From Achromobacter sp. RTa (lineage in GTDB: Bacteria > Pseudomonadota > Gammaproteobacteria > Burkholderiales > Burkholderiaceae_B), in NCBI RefSeq assembly GCF_000757485.1, contig NZ_JPYO01000042.1, positions 1,094,707-1,158,706 of the forward strand: a DNA stretch of 64,000 nucleotides. Direction: 5' to 3'. The translations under genes and the position numbers were made by a program. This document shows positions 51,060-60,872 of the stretch, in pieces; the stretch's first letter is position 1, and every line of letters starts with the position of its first letter. The notes under the pieces are model-generated. The model was not told where the DNA came from, ran no database searches, and saw only the letters and a program-made list of their open reading frames with translations.

Positions 51060-52816
51060 GCGTCTTCCACCTTTCCGCCAGCCACGCGCAAGGTCCGACC
51101 AAGCCGGGCCGCGACGGCGGGCGCGTGGGTCGCCAGCAGCAGGGTCCGGCCGGCGGCGAACGCCAGGATCTCGTCCAGCACCCGCTCCTGAGTGGCCTCG
51201 TCGAGGTGCGCCGTGGGCTCATCGAGCAGGATCAGGCCCGGATCGCGCAGGAACAGGCGAGCCAGCGCGACACGCTGGGCCTGCCCGCCCGATAGGCCGT
51301 GGCCGCGCCCGCCCAGCGGCGTATCCAGCCCTTGCGGCAACGCCGCCGAAAACTCCAGCACGCAGGCGCGCCGCGCGGCGTCCTGCACCGCGGCGTCGGA
51401 GGCGCCTGGACGGCCCAGCCGGATGTTGTCGGCAATGGAGCCTGCCAGCAACTGCGGCTTTTGCCCGATCAGGGCGACCCGCCCCCGCAAGGCCGGTTCG
51501 CTCCAATCGGCCAGGGGCCGGCCGTCCAGCCGGATATCCCCCTGGCAGGGCCTCAGGCGCGCGATCGCTTCGATCAGCGTGGATTTTCCGATGCCGCTGG
51601 GACCCATCAGCGCCGCATGCTCGCCCGGCGCCAGCGCGAGCGAGGCGTTCGACAGCACCGGCCGGCCCCGGCCCGGCGCCAGCACGACAAGGCCGCCGGC
51701 CATAAGGGCGGCGCCCTTGTGCTGGCCCTCGCGGCCCTGGCGTACGGCTTCGCCCCCGGCCTCGCCGCGCAGATCGTCATCCTGCGGCAGTCCGTCGAAC
51801 AGGGCCGCGATCTGCGTGACCGCCGCCAGCGCGGCCGCGCGGTCGTGATAGTGCGCCGCGAACTGCCGCAGCGGGGCGTAGATTTCCGGCGCCATCAGCA
51901 GGCAGAAGAGACCGGCCTGCAAGGTCAGGGGCGTCCAGCGCAGGTCGAGGAATCCCAGATAGGTCAGGCCGATATAGACCGCCACGCCCGCCACGCCCAG
52001 CGCGGCGAAGAACTCCAGCACGGCCGACGACAGGAAAGCGATGCGCAGGACCGACATCGTGCGCAGCCGCAGGGCGTCGCTGGCCGCCACGACGGACTCG
52101 GCTTCCGCCTCGGCCCGGCCATGGAGTTTCAGGGTGGACAGCCCGCGCAGGCGGTCGGCGAAAAAACCCGACAGGCGGGCGAAGGCGCGCAAATGCCGGC
52201 GGCTGGCGCCTTGGGCGCCCCACCCCACCAGGGCCATGAACAACGGGATCAGCGGCGCGGTGATCAGCAGCACCAGCCCGGCGATCACGTCCACCGGCAA
52301 CAGCACGACGGAGAAGGCCACGGGCAACAGGGCCGCCGCGGCCATCGCGGGCAGGTACTTGGCGAAGAAGCCGTCCAGCGCCTCGACCTGGTCCACCACG
52401 GCGCTGGCCAGTTCGCCGGCGGCACGGCTCCGGCTCCAGTGCGGCCCCTTGCGCACCAGCCGCCTGAAGAGCGACTGGCGCACATGGCGCTTGATGCGTT
52501 CGGAGGCGCTGGCGCCGGCGCGTTCGCCCGCCCAGCCGATGCAGGCGCGCAGCAGCATGAGCCCCGCGATGCCCAGGATGCCGCCGATCAGCTCTTTCCG
52601 GGGAACCTGCCCGACGATGGCGGCATCCAGCACCCTGGCCAGCAGCCAGGCCTGCACGACCAGCAGGACGCCGCTCGCCAGGGGAGCCGCGCCCGCCAGC
52701 AGCAGGGGCAGCCTTGCGGCCTTGGCAAGCGCCATCAGCCACCGCGACTGCTCGCGCGGCGGTTTTTCCAGCGCCGCCGAAGGATCGTGCTCGAGCGCGC
52801 TAGCGGCGCCCCTCAC
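51056..52816 (-). CDS. cydD: Heterodimeric ABC exporter subunit CydD
   Basis: This is the partner of CydC, 586 residues. The transmembrane domain covers about 25-340; the ATPase domain has Walker A GPSGIGKST, signature LSGGQAQRVALAR and Walker B LILLDEPTAHLDE. The start is GTG at 52816, overlapping the CydX stop TGA (GTGA), which implies coupled translation after cydX. An ATG alternative, MALAKAARLPLLLAGAAPL, lies about 27 codons inside. CydDC activity is required for haem insertion into cytochrome bd in other bacteria. Confidence 0.94.
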   Translation of the reverse strand: MRGAASALEHDPSAALEKPPREQSRWLMALAKAARLPLLLAGAAPLASGVLLVVQAWLLARVLDAAIVGQVPRKELIGGILGIAGLMLLRACIGWAGERAGASASERIKRHVRQSLFRRLVRKGPHWSRSRAAGELASAVVDQVEALDGFFAKYLPAMAAAALLPVAFSVVLLPVDVIAGLVLLITAPLIPLFMALVGWGAQGASRRHLRAFARLSGFFADRLRGLSTLKLHGRAEAEAESVVAASDALRLRTMSVLRIAFLSSAVLEFFAALGVAGVAVYIGLTYLGFLDLRWTPLTLQAGLFCLLMAPEIYAPLRQFAAHYHDRAAALAAVTQIAALFDGLPQDDDLRGEAGGEAVRQGREGQHKGAALMAGGLVVLAPGRGRPVLSNASLALAPGEHAALMGPSGIGKSTLIEAIARLRPCQGDIRLDGRPLADWSEPALRGRVALIGQKPQLLAGSIADNIRLGRPGASDAAVQDAARRACVLEFSAALPQGLDTPLGGRGHGLSGGQAQRVALARLFLRDPGLILLDEPTAHLDEATQERVLDEILAFAAGRTLLLATHAPAVAARLGRTLRVAGGKVEDA

Positions 52817-52938
52817 TCGTCGTCGCGGCTGGCGCGCGGGTCATGCGTATGCCCTTCGCGCAGCTCGAACCACATCGCGTTGAGGATAGCGAACGCGCAC
52901 GCCAGGCCCAAGCCGAGTATCCACGAGAAATACCACAT
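52813..52938 (-). CDS. cydX: Cytochrome bd small subunit CydX
   Basis: A 41-codon ORF on the complement strand starts at ATG 52938 and ends TGA at 52813. It begins MWYFSWILGLGLACAFAILN and continues AMWFELREGH, a close match to the CydX/YbgT family (37-50 residues, one membrane helix, N-terminal MWYF-W-LG). CydX stabilises the haem d/b595 site of cytochrome bd. It lies 15 bp after cydB with a strong ribosome site (AAGGAG) and overlaps cydD. It is easily missed because of its size. Confidence 0.93.
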   Translation of the reverse strand: MWYFSWILGLGLACAFAILNAMWFELREGHTHDPRASRDDE

Positions 52939-52953
52939 GGTGGAGGCTCCTTG

Positions 52954-54108
52954 TCAGTATGAATTGGGCGTGCCGCCCACCGATTCTTCCGTCACCTTGC
53001 CGCGCATGACCCGGTACACCCAGGCGGTGTAGAGCGTCACGAGGGGCAGGAAGATCGCGACGGCGATCACCATGATCCACAGCGTCATGTGGCTGGACGA
53101 ACCATCCCAGATGGTCAGGCCGGCCTGCGGCTTCGTCGACGACGGCATGATGAACGGGAAGAGCGAGAAGCCCACCGTAAGGATGACGCCGGCGATCGAC
53201 ACGGAGGACGCCAGGAAAGCCAGCACGTTGGCGCGCGCGGTCAGCAGCAGCGCCACCAGCACGGCGCCCCCCACGCCCAGCGCGGGCGCGATCCACATCA
53301 GCGGCCACTTCGCGTAATTGGCCATCCATGCGCCGTTCTGCACCGATACCGTCTTGAGCATCGGATCGGACGGGCCCGCCATGTCCACCGCGCTGGTGAT
53401 GACATGGCCGCCAACCCCGCCGGCCACCCAGAACCCGCCCGCGACGAACAGCGCCGCGGTCAGCAAGGCGCACAGCCGGCCCCAGTTGCGGGCGCGCGAC
53501 GATACGGGATCCTCGGTGCGCCAGGCCAGCAGCACGGCGCCGTGCATGGCCAGCATCACCACGCTCAGCACGCCCGCCAGCAGGGCGAAAGGCATGAAGA
53601 GCTGGAAGAAATGCCCTTCATAGATGGGGCGCAGCGTCACCGGATCGAAGGTGAACGGAACGCCCAGGATGATGTTGCCCATGGCCACGCCGAACACCAG
53701 CGAGGCCACCACGCCCGAGAAACAGAGCACGCCGTCCCAGCGGTTGCGCCAGCGCGTGCCTTCCATCTTGCTGCGGTACTTGAAGCCCACGGGCCGCAGG
53801 ATCAGGGCGATCAGGACCAGCATCATCGCCAGGTAGAACCCGGAGAACGACGCGGCGTACAGCAGGGGCCAGGCGGCGAAGATGGCGCCGCCCGCCGTGA
53901 TGAGCCAGACCTGGTTGCCTTCCCAGACCGGCCCCACCACGTTGATCACCACCCGGCGTTCCACGTCGGTCTTGGCGACCACCGGCAGCAGCGCCGCCAC
54001 GCCCAGGTCGAAGCCGTCCATGACGGCGAAGCCGATGAGCAGCGCGCCCAGCAGCACCCACCACACCACGCGCAGCGTGCCGTAGTCGAAAGGAATGAGG
54101 GTTTCCAT
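52954..54108 (-). CDS. cydB: Cytochrome bd ubiquinol oxidase subunit II
   Basis: This is the inner-membrane subunit of the quinol oxidase, 384 residues (usual length about 380). The N-terminal hallmark LIPFDYGTLRVVWWVLLGALLIGFAVMDGFDLG is present, followed by GPVWEGNQVWLITAGGAIFAAWP and the C-terminal PLVTLYTAWVYRVMRGKV. The start at 54108 is preferred to the longer frame to 54180, which overlaps cydA. It is 13 bp downstream of cydA and 15 bp upstream of cydX. Confidence 0.96.
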   Translation of the reverse strand: METLIPFDYGTLRVVWWVLLGALLIGFAVMDGFDLGVAALLPVVAKTDVERRVVINVVGPVWEGNQVWLITAGGAIFAAWPLLYAASFSGFYLAMMLVLIALILRPVGFKYRSKMEGTRWRNRWDGVLCFSGVVASLVFGVAMGNIILGVPFTFDPVTLRPIYEGHFFQLFMPFALLAGVLSVVMLAMHGAVLLAWRTEDPVSSRARNWGRLCALLTAALFVAGGFWVAGGVGGHVITSAVDMAGPSDPMLKTVSVQNGAWMANYAKWPLMWIAPALGVGGAVLVALLLTARANVLAFLASSVSIAGVILTVGFSLFPFIMPSSTKPQAGLTIWDGSSSHMTLWIMVIAVAIFLPLVTLYTAWVYRVMRGKVTEESVGGTPNSY

Positions 54109-54121
54109 CGCTGTCTCCTCC

Positions 54122-55696
54122 TCAGGCGCGCACGGCGGCGCGCACAGGATCGGCGGCGGCGCTGGCGGGCGCCGGCCCATCGGATTTCGGCCCGGCCTTC
54201 ACGGCATGCAGCATGACCTTCACGCCGATGATCAGCAGCGCCGTGTACAGCACGAGGAAGATCGACAGGCTGATTGCCAGGTCCATGATGGTCAGGCCCG
54301 AGGCTGCGTAATAGGTTGGCAGCACGCCTTCGATCACCCAGGGCTGGCGGCCGTACTCGGCCACGAACCAGCCGCTTTCGATGGCCACCCACGGCAGGGG
54401 CAGGCTCCACAGCGCCACCTTGAGCAGGCCGCGGCGGCTGTCCAGGCGGCCGCGCGAGGCCAGCCAGAAGGCCACGCCGAAGAACAGGATCAGGTACATG
54501 CCCACCGCCACCATGATGCGGAACGCCCAGAACAGCGGCGCCACGTTGGGCACGGTATCCACCGCCGCCTTCTTGATGTCGGCTTCGGTGACCTTGCTCA
54601 TGTCGGGCTGGTAGCGCTTGACCAGCAGCGCGTAGCCCAGGTCGGGCCAGGTGCGGTCGAATACCATGCGCGCATCCACGTCCTTGGGATTGGCGCGGAT
54701 CTTCTGCAGGGCGTCATACGCCACCATGCCGTCGCGGATGCGGTTCTCCGCGCGCAGGATCAGATCGTCGATGCCCAGCAGCGGCGTCGTCAGCGAACGC
54801 GTTCCGATGATGCCCATGACGTAGGGAATCTCGATCGCGAAATCGTTCTTGCGCTCTTCCTGGTTGGGAATGGCGATCAGGTTGAAGGACGCGGGAGCCG
54901 GCTCGGTATGCCACATGGACTCGATGGCCGCGATCTTCATCTTCTGGTGTTCGGTGGTGAGGTAGCCGCTTTCGTCTCCCAGCACCACGACCGACAGCGC
55001 CGAGGCCAGGCCGAAGCTGGCCGCGACCGCCATCGAACGCTTGGCCAGGTCGACGTGGCGGCCTTTCAGCAGGTACCACGCGCTGATGGACATGACGAAC
55101 ATAGCGCCGGCGACGTAGCCTGCGCTGACCGTGTGCACGAACTTGGCCTGGGCCACCGGGTTGAAGATCACCGCGGCGAAGTCGGTCATCTCCATGCGCA
55201 TGGTGTCGGGATTGAAGATCGAGCCGACCGGATTCTGCATCCAGCCGTTGGCGATCAGGATCCACAGCGCCGAGAAGTTGGTGCCGAACGCCACCAGCCA
55301 GGTCACCACCAGGTGGCTGACCTTGGACATGCGGTTCCAGCCGAAGAAGAACAGGCCGACGAAGGTGGCTTCCAGGAAGAAAGCCATCAGCCCTTCCAGC
55401 GCCAGCGGGGCGCCGAAGATGTCGCCGACGTAGTGGCTGTAATAGGACCAGTTCATGCCGAACTGGAATTCCATCACCACGCCCGTGGCCACGCCCAGCG
55501 CGAAGTTGATGCCGAACAGCGTGCCCCAGAACATGGTCATCTTTTTCCAGATGGGGCGTCCGGTCATGACGTACACGCTCTCCATGATGGCCAGGATGAA
55601 CGAAAGGCCGAGCGTGAGGGGGACGAACAGGAAGTGATATAGCGCGGTCGCGGCAAACTGAAATCGCGACAGGTTGACGACGTCGAGATCAATCAT
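54122..55696 (-). CDS. cydA: Cytochrome bd ubiquinol oxidase subunit I
   Basis: CydA carries the haems b558, b595 and d and the quinol site. At 524 residues it matches the long-Q-loop (E. coli-type) subfamily; the Q-loop follows VVLGDESGYLTTEHQKMKI around residue 250. Conserved segments include NLSRFQFAATALYHFLFVPLTLGLSF (axial His), GVATGVVMEFQFGMNWSYYS, and ESGWFVAEYGRQPWVI near the C-terminus. The start at 55696 fits the family N-terminus. It is the first gene of the cydABXDC operon, 127 bp downstream of the GbsR/MarR gene. Confidence 0.97.
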   Translation of the reverse strand: MIDLDVVNLSRFQFAATALYHFLFVPLTLGLSFILAIMESVYVMTGRPIWKKMTMFWGTLFGINFALGVATGVVMEFQFGMNWSYYSHYVGDIFGAPLALEGLMAFFLEATFVGLFFFGWNRMSKVSHLVVTWLVAFGTNFSALWILIANGWMQNPVGSIFNPDTMRMEMTDFAAVIFNPVAQAKFVHTVSAGYVAGAMFVMSISAWYLLKGRHVDLAKRSMAVAASFGLASALSVVVLGDESGYLTTEHQKMKIAAIESMWHTEPAPASFNLIAIPNQEERKNDFAIEIPYVMGIIGTRSLTTPLLGIDDLILRAENRIRDGMVAYDALQKIRANPKDVDARMVFDRTWPDLGYALLVKRYQPDMSKVTEADIKKAAVDTVPNVAPLFWAFRIMVAVGMYLILFFGVAFWLASRGRLDSRRGLLKVALWSLPLPWVAIESGWFVAEYGRQPWVIEGVLPTYYAASGLTIMDLAISLSIFLVLYTALLIIGVKVMLHAVKAGPKSDGPAPASAAADPVRAAVRA

Positions 55697-55823
55697 TGGA
55701 GCGCTCCCAAACGGTCGAGGCGCCGCGGCAACCGGCATGGTTCCCAGGCCGTCTCTCGCGCCATGTTACGGGCGTTGGATACAACTTCATAGAGGTTTCC
55801 TGAAAAAACGGGTCGGATCAAGG

Positions 55824-56369
55824 TCAGGCCTTGCCCCGCAATTTGCCGGCGAAACCCAGCACCTTCTGCACTTTCGAACCGAGTTTCATCAGGTTCTGCA
55901 AGGTCTCGGGCGGCAGTCGTTGAACCTCATCGAACCATCCGGTGGACAGTTCGATCAGCTCCAGCATCTCGTTCATGCGTTGTTGCGCGTAGGCCTCATC
56001 CGGCCCCGACGGGGGCTCCAGCAGGGTGTCCCGCAGCAGGGAGAGCGTGGGATCGATTTCGCGCTTGCGCTTTTCTTCCATCAGGATGCGGAAGATTTCC
56101 CATACATCCTTGGGCGTCTCGAAGTAATCGCGGCGGTCGCCGACCTGGTGGATCAGCTTGACCAGGCGCCAGGACTGCAGCTCCTTCAGCCCGAGACTGA
56201 CGTTCGAGCGCGAGAAGCCGAGCGTCTCGGCGATATCGTCGGCGTTCAGGGGCTTGGGGGAAAGGAACAGCAGGGCGTAGATCTGGCCGACGGTGCGGTT
56301 CACGCCCCAGCGGCTGCCCATTTCCCCGAAATGCAGGATGAAGCGTTCGTTTTGAGGGGTGAGAGCCAT
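55824..56369 (-). CDS. GbsR/MarR family transcriptional regulator
   Basis: This 181-residue regulator has a winged helix-turn-helix (about 20-85; GQIYALLFLSPKPLNADDIAETLGFSRSNVSLGLKEL) and a helical tail. The N-terminal stretch RFILHFGEMGSRWGVNRTVG identifies the GbsR-like branch. It lies upstream of cydA on the same strand and may regulate the cytochrome bd operon; this follows from position only. A perfect 18-bp palindrome next to its own -10 region suggests autorepression. Confidence 0.9.
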   Translation of the reverse strand: MALTPQNERFILHFGEMGSRWGVNRTVGQIYALLFLSPKPLNADDIAETLGFSRSNVSLGLKELQSWRLVKLIHQVGDRRDYFETPKDVWEIFRILMEEKRKREIDPTLSLLRDTLLEPPSGPDEAYAQQRMNEMLELIELSTGWFDEVQRLPPETLQNLMKLGSKVQKVLGFAGKLRGKA

Positions 56370-56430
56370 GATCGATCAGCGCCAGCAAGGTCCGGACAGC
56401 GGCGCAATCAGACAAATCCAGTTACGCTGC

Positions 56431-56476
56431 TTTCAGAAATTTCTGAAATTATCGAACAAACAATGAGAAAGCGCAA
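56431..56476 (-). promoter_or_regulatory. Promoter with palindromic operator of the GbsR/MarR gene
   Basis: On the complement strand a -35-like TTGCGC (56476-56471) and -10-like GATAAT (56453-56448) are 17 bp apart. The perfect 18-bp palindrome TTTCAGAAATTTCTGAAA (56431-56448) begins at the -10 and covers the expected transcription start, an ideal place for repression. It lies 62-79 bp before the GbsR/MarR start. A related half element TTTCCTGAAA is at 55796-55805 upstream of cydA. Confidence 0.6.
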
Positions 56477-56626
56477 ACCACGATGGCGGCAGGGGCAAGG
56501 CCGCAAGCAAAGCGCATATCGGGGCGCGCGCCCTCCCGCGGACGGCTGCGGACGAACGCCAGCGGGCCACCCGCCGGGTGGCGGACGGCCCGCTGGGGGC
56601 AACGGAATGGGGCGCTGAAGGCGGGG

Positions 56627-57844
56627 TCAGCCGGCCTTCACGGACACGGCGGCGGAAACGCGCTTGGCCTTGGCGCGCGCGGCCGCGACGTCCTCGGCCA
56701 CGGCCAGGCCCACGCCCATGCGGCGCTTGACGAAGGATTCGGGCTTGCCGAAGAGGCGGATATCCGTGCCGGGCTCGGCCAGCGCTTCGGCCACGTTATG
56801 GAACGAGACCGCGGCAGCCTCGACGCCGCCGTAGATGACGCTGCTGGCGCCGGGCTGGCGCAGGCTGGTGTCCACCGGCAGCCCCAGCAGGGCCCGTGCA
56901 TGGAGCTCGAACTCGTTCTGGACCTGGGTGATCATGGTGACCATGCCCGTGTCGTGCGGACGCGGGCTGACCTCCGAGAACCAGACTTGGTCGCCGGCCA
57001 CGAAAAGCTCCACGCCGAAGATGCCCAGGCCGCCCAGGTTGGACGTGACGGCCAGCGCGATCTCCCGGGAACGCTCCAGGGCTGCGGGCGACATGGGGTG
57101 CGGCTGCCAGCTTTCGACGTAGTCGCCGTCGACCTGCTTGTGGCCGATGGGCTCGCAGTAGCGGGTCTGGATCTCGCCATCGGCGCCGCGCGCGCGCACG
57201 GTGAGCAAGGTGATTTCGTAGTCGAAGCGGATGAACCCCTCGACGATGGCGCGGCCGGCGCCCACCCGGCCGCCTTCCTGGGCGTAGCGCCAGGCGGAGG
57301 CGACGTCGTCCGCGGTCTTGATCAGGGATTGGCCCTTGCCCGACGAGGACATGACCGGCTTGATGACGCAGGGATAGCCGATGCCGCCGTCGATGGCCTG
57401 GCGCAGCTCTTCTTCCGTATCGACGAAGCAATAGGGCGAAGTGGGCAGCCCCAGGGTTTCCGCCGCCAGGCGGCGGATGCCCTCGCGGTTCATGGTCAGC
57501 TGGGCGGCGCGGGCCGTCGGGGTGACCCGCGCCACGCCCGCCTCTTCCAGTTCCACCAGCAAATTGGTGGCAATGGCTTCGATTTCGGGGACAATAACGT
57601 GCGGCCGCTCCTGGTCGATGACTTTGCGCAGGGCCTCCGGGTCCGTCATCGAGACCACATGCGCCCGGTGAGCCACCTGGTGGCCCGGGGCGTCGGCGTA
57701 CCGATCCACCGCGATGACCTCCACGCCCAGCCGCTGCAGGGCGATGATGACCTCTTTGCCCAGCTCGCCCGAACCAAGCAGCATGACTCGGGTGGCCAGG
57801 GGAGACAAGGGCGTGCCAAGGACGGGGCTGGGAATGCTGGACAT
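56627..57844 (-). CDS. purT: Formate-dependent GAR transformylase PurT
   Basis: PurT makes formyl-GAR from GAR, formate and ATP in purine synthesis, an alternative to the folate-dependent PurN. The 405-residue ATP-grasp protein starts [20 protein letters not shown], then [19 protein letters not shown], the nucleotide loop [14 protein letters not shown], and [19 protein letters not shown] in the active-site domain. The longer frame to 58045 is not supported. It is a separate gene, divergent from kdsD. Confidence 0.96.
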   Translation of the reverse strand: MSSIPSPVLGTPLSPLATRVMLLGSGELGKEVIIALQRLGVEVIAVDRYADAPGHQVAHRAHVVSMTDPEALRKVIDQERPHVIVPEIEAIATNLLVELEEAGVARVTPTARAAQLTMNREGIRRLAAETLGLPTSPYCFVDTEEELRQAIDGGIGYPCVIKPVMSSSGKGQSLIKTADDVASAWRYAQEGGRVGAGRAIVEGFIRFDYEITLLTVRARGADGEIQTRYCEPIGHKQVDGDYVESWQPHPMSPAALERSREIALAVTSNLGGLGIFGVELFVAGDQVWFSEVSPRPHDTGMVTMITQVQNEFELHARALLGLPVDTSLRQPGASSVIYGGVEAAAVSFHNVAEALAEPGTDIRLFGKPESFVKRRMGVGLAVAEDVAAARAKAKRVSAAVSVKAG

Positions 57845-57948
57845 GGGACGAACCTGGAAAGAGAGTTTGAAATCCGTTGAAAAGAGCCGCCAGAATGCCA
57901 TACCCCCCTCCCCGGGGCAAACCCGCATACTGATATTAAAATCCGTGC

Positions 57949-58938
57949 ATGACTGACCATCCCACCACATCGTCCGAGACCGCGCTGGCATCTGCGCGCA
58001 GAACACTGCAAATCGAAAGCCAGGGGCTGCTGGACCTGTCGGCAAGGCTGGACGACAGCTTCACGCACGCCGTCGCCATGCTGCTGGCGTGCCGTGGCCG
58101 CGTGGTCGTCAGCGGAATCGGCAAGACCGGCCACATCGCCCGCAAGATCGCCGCGACGCTGGCCTCTACCGGCACGCCCGCCTTCTTCCTGCACGCGGCC
58201 GAAGCCGTCCACGGCGACCTGGGCATGATCACCCGGGACGACGTGATCATCGCCATTTCCTATTCCGGATCCGGCCAGGAACTGCTGACGGTCCTGCCGG
58301 CCGCCCGCCGGATGGGCGCGCGAGTGATCGCCATCACGGGCAATCCGCAGTCCGAGCTGGCCTCGCTGGCCGACGTCCACCTGGACGGCAGCGTCGCCCA
58401 GGAGGCCTGCCCGCTGAATCTGGCGCCCACGGCCAGCACCACCGCGGCGCTGGCCCTGGGGGACGCGCTGGCGGTCGCCTGCCTGGAGGCCCGGGGCTTC
58501 GGGCCCCAGGATTTCGCGCGCTCGCATCCGGGCGGCGCGTTGGGCCGCCGCCTGCTGACCCACGTACGCGACGTGATGCGCCAGGGCAATGCCCTGCCCA
58601 TCGTCATGGCCGGCACGCCGGTGGCGCAGGCGCTGGAGGTCATGTCCGCCAAGGGCATGGGCATGACCGTCGTGACCGACGCGCAGCACCGCCCGCTGGG
58701 CATCTTCACCGACGGCGACTTGCGCCGCCTGATCGCCAGGCACGGCGACATCCGCAGCCTGACCGTGGAGGCGGGCATGACGCGCTCGCCTCGCAGCATC
58801 AATGCCGACGCGCTGGCGGTCGAGGCCGCCCAGCAAATGGACGAACAACGGCTCAATCACATGCTGGTGCTGGACACCGATGGCGCCCTGCTCGGCGCCC
58901 TGCACATGCATGACCTGATGGCCGCCAAAGTGGTATGA
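57949..58938 (+). CDS. kdsD: Arabinose-5-phosphate isomerase KdsD
   Basis: KdsD interconverts ribulose-5-phosphate and arabinose-5-phosphate, the first step towards KDO for lipopolysaccharide. The 329-residue product has a SIS sugar-isomerase domain (about 35-200; [38 protein letters not shown]) and two CBS domains (about 208-325). It overlaps kdsC by 4 bp (ATGA), starting the KDO/LPS-export operon. No strong ribosome site is seen; the ATG at 57949 is the only reasonable start. Confidence 0.96.
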   Translation: MTDHPTTSSETALASARRTLQIESQGLLDLSARLDDSFTHAVAMLLACRGRVVVSGIGKTGHIARKIAATLASTGTPAFFLHAAEAVHGDLGMITRDDVIIAISYSGSGQELLTVLPAARRMGARVIAITGNPQSELASLADVHLDGSVAQEACPLNLAPTASTTAALALGDALAVACLEARGFGPQDFARSHPGGALGRRLLTHVRDVMRQGNALPIVMAGTPVAQALEVMSAKGMGMTVVTDAQHRPLGIFTDGDLRRLIARHGDIRSLTVEAGMTRSPRSINADALAVEAAQQMDEQRLNHMLVLDTDGALLGALHMHDLMAAKVV

Positions 58939-59543
58939 CTATGACTCTCCCTGCCTCCGTGACTCACCCGGCCGACGCGCTGGTCCTCGCCCGCATCCCC
59001 GCTACCGTGCGCGAACGCGCCGCCACCGTGCGCCTGATGGTGTTCGACGTGGACGGCGTGCTGACCGACGGCAGCCTCTACTACGGCGAAAGCGGCGAAC
59101 TGCAAAAGCGCTTCAACGCGCTTGACGGCCACGGCCTGCGCCTGCTGATGGAAGGCGGCTTGAAGGTCGCGCTGATGACCGGCCGCTCCGGTCCGATCGT
59201 GGCGCGGCGCGCCGCCGAACTGGGCATCGCCGAGGTCGTCCAGGGCGTGCGCGACAAGGGCGGCGCCCTGGCCGAACTTGCGCAGCGTTCCGGTGTCCAA
59301 CTGAATCAGACCGGCTACATGGGCGATGACATCATCGACCTGCCGGCCATGCAGCGAGCGGGTTTCGCCGCCAGCGTGCCGAACGCCCCCGGCTACGTCA
59401 GCCAGGCCGCCCACTGGATATCCTCGCAGCCGGGCGGCAGCGGCGCGGTGCGCGAATGCTGCGACCTGCTGCTGGCGGCCCAGGGGCGCCTCGGCGCGTT
59501 CCTGTCGGCCCCGGGCCTGCTGGGCCCGGGCGCGATCCAATGA
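58935..59543 (+). CDS. kdsC: KDO 8-phosphate phosphatase KdsC
   Basis: KdsC removes the phosphate from KDO-8-phosphate. The 202-residue HAD-type phosphatase has motif I MVFDVDGVLTDGSLYYGESGE, ALMTGRSGPIVARRAAELGI, KGGALAELA and the metal-binding GYMGDDIIDLPAM. Its N-terminus has about 30 residues before motif I, typical for the family. Overlaps kdsD and precedes lptC by 37 bp. Confidence 0.96.
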   Translation: MTMTLPASVTHPADALVLARIPATVRERAATVRLMVFDVDGVLTDGSLYYGESGELQKRFNALDGHGLRLLMEGGLKVALMTGRSGPIVARRAAELGIAEVVQGVRDKGGALAELAQRSGVQLNQTGYMGDDIIDLPAMQRAGFAASVPNAPGYVSQAAHWISSQPGGSGAVRECCDLLLAAQGRLGAFLSAPGLLGPGAIQ

Positions 59544-59580
59544 CCGCCGCGACAACCAACACGCCCTTGCGGCGAACCCG

Positions 59581-60213
59581 ATGAAAGAACGCTTTCCCTC
59601 TCTGATCGCGCTGTTCCTGCTGCTGGTGCTGGTCACCAGCTCCTGGTGGGCGGCCGACTATGCGCAGCGGGCCATCCAGGTGGACCCGCCGCGCCGCATC
59701 ACCCACGAGATGGACGCATGGTCCCGCGACTTCGTCATGCTGCGCACCGATCCCAGCGGCCGGCCCATCAACCGGCTGGAAGGCCAGTACGCAGAGCATT
59801 TCCCGGATGACGACTCATATCACATCACTGAACCGCGCGCGGTGGGCCAGCGCGAGACCAACCCCATCACCGTGGCCGTCTCGAAAACGGCCGTGATGGA
59901 ACAAGGCGGCAAGCGCATCGTCATGAACGGCGACGCGCACGTGCACCGCCAGCCCGACGCCAACAACGACATGCTGGACGTGCGCAGCCAGCAGTTGATC
60001 ATCCTTCCCGACGAGGACGTGGTCTATACCGACCTGCCCGCCGAGGTGCTCAAGGGCCGTTCGCGTATGAACGGCAAGGGCATGCGCTACAACAACAAGA
60101 CGCGCCAACTGCAGGTTTCGGCATCGACCGATGTGGAAATTGCCGGTTCCGAAGGCAAGCAGCAACGCCGGACCGAAATTCCCGCCAACAACACTGACCA
60201 GAAGAAACCATGA
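59581..60213 (+). CDS. lptC: LPS export protein LptC
   Basis: LptC is the bitopic inner-membrane part of the LptB2FGC-A bridge that carries lipopolysaccharide to the outer membrane. The 210-residue product has one N-terminal membrane helix (about 6-28) and a periplasmic beta-jellyroll. Markers are SRDFVMLRTDPSGRPINRLEGQYAEHFPDDDSY and ADAHVHR-like NGDAHVHRQPDANNDMLDVRSQQL. The start at 59581 is the ATG with the helix immediately after; the longer frame upstream overlaps kdsC. Overlaps lptA by 4 bp. Confidence 0.94.
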   Translation: MKERFPSLIALFLLLVLVTSSWWAADYAQRAIQVDPPRRITHEMDAWSRDFVMLRTDPSGRPINRLEGQYAEHFPDDDSYHITEPRAVGQRETNPITVAVSKTAVMEQGGKRIVMNGDAHVHRQPDANNDMLDVRSQQLIILPDEDVVYTDLPAEVLKGRSRMNGKGMRYNNKTRQLQVSASTDVEIAGSEGKQQRRTEIPANNTDQKKP

Positions 60214-60839
60214 CCGACCTCCGGATTCTCCTTGCCCCGACGACCCGTCTGATCGGCGCCGTCCTGCTGACGGCCTCGGCGCTCGCGCCCGCCTTCGCCG
60301 CGGATCCGGCGTCCAAGTCGGCAACCCCCGCCGAAGAGCCCAGCACGCTGATCCTGTCGGATACGCTGCACTACGACGACGTGAAGAAGCAAAGCGTCTT
60401 CACGGGCAACGTCAACCTGACGCGCGGCCTCATGACCCTGACGTCGGATACCCTGCAGATGAACGAGGACCCGCAGGGCAACCAGTTCGGCACCGCCACG
60501 GCCAACAAGGGCAAGGTCGTGACCATCCGCCAGGAACGCCCCGAGACCTTCGAGCTCATCGAAGGCAAGGGCCTGCGCGCCGAATACGACGGCTCGAAAA
60601 GCACCTTCGACCTCATCGGCCAAGCCGTCGTGATCCGCTACGTCTGTGGGAAACCGTTCGATACCATCCGCGGCGAACGGGTGCGCTACAACGAAAAGAC
60701 CGGCACGTACGAAGCCCAGGGCGGCCCGAACTCGTCCGCGGCGGGCGGACGGGTACGCTCGGTCGCGGAGCCGCGCGCCAAGACGGACGCAGCCATCGCG
60801 GAATGCCGCAAGCAGCAAGCCGCCAAGAAAGGGCGCTGA
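60210..60839 (+). CDS. lptA: LPS transport periplasmic protein LptA
   Basis: LptA forms the periplasmic filament between LptC and LptD. The 209-residue product has a signal peptide (about 1-29, cleaved near FAADPAS) and a jellyroll with the repeated D-x-L-x-Y and GNVNLTRGLMTLTSDTLQM pattern. Ends with a basic tail (ECRKQQAAKKGR). Its ATG overlaps the lptC stop, and lptB follows 33 bp later, completing the conserved LPS-export operon. Confidence 0.94.
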   Translation: MTDLRILLAPTTRLIGAVLLTASALAPAFAADPASKSATPAEEPSTLILSDTLHYDDVKKQSVFTGNVNLTRGLMTLTSDTLQMNEDPQGNQFGTATANKGKVVTIRQERPETFELIEGKGLRAEYDGSKSTFDLIGQAVVIRYVCGKPFDTIRGERVRYNEKTGTYEAQGGPNSSAAGGRVRSVAEPRAKTDAAIAECRKQQAAKKGR

Positions 60840-60872
60840 AGCGCCTCCCATGCAACACCACTCGCAGCCACG

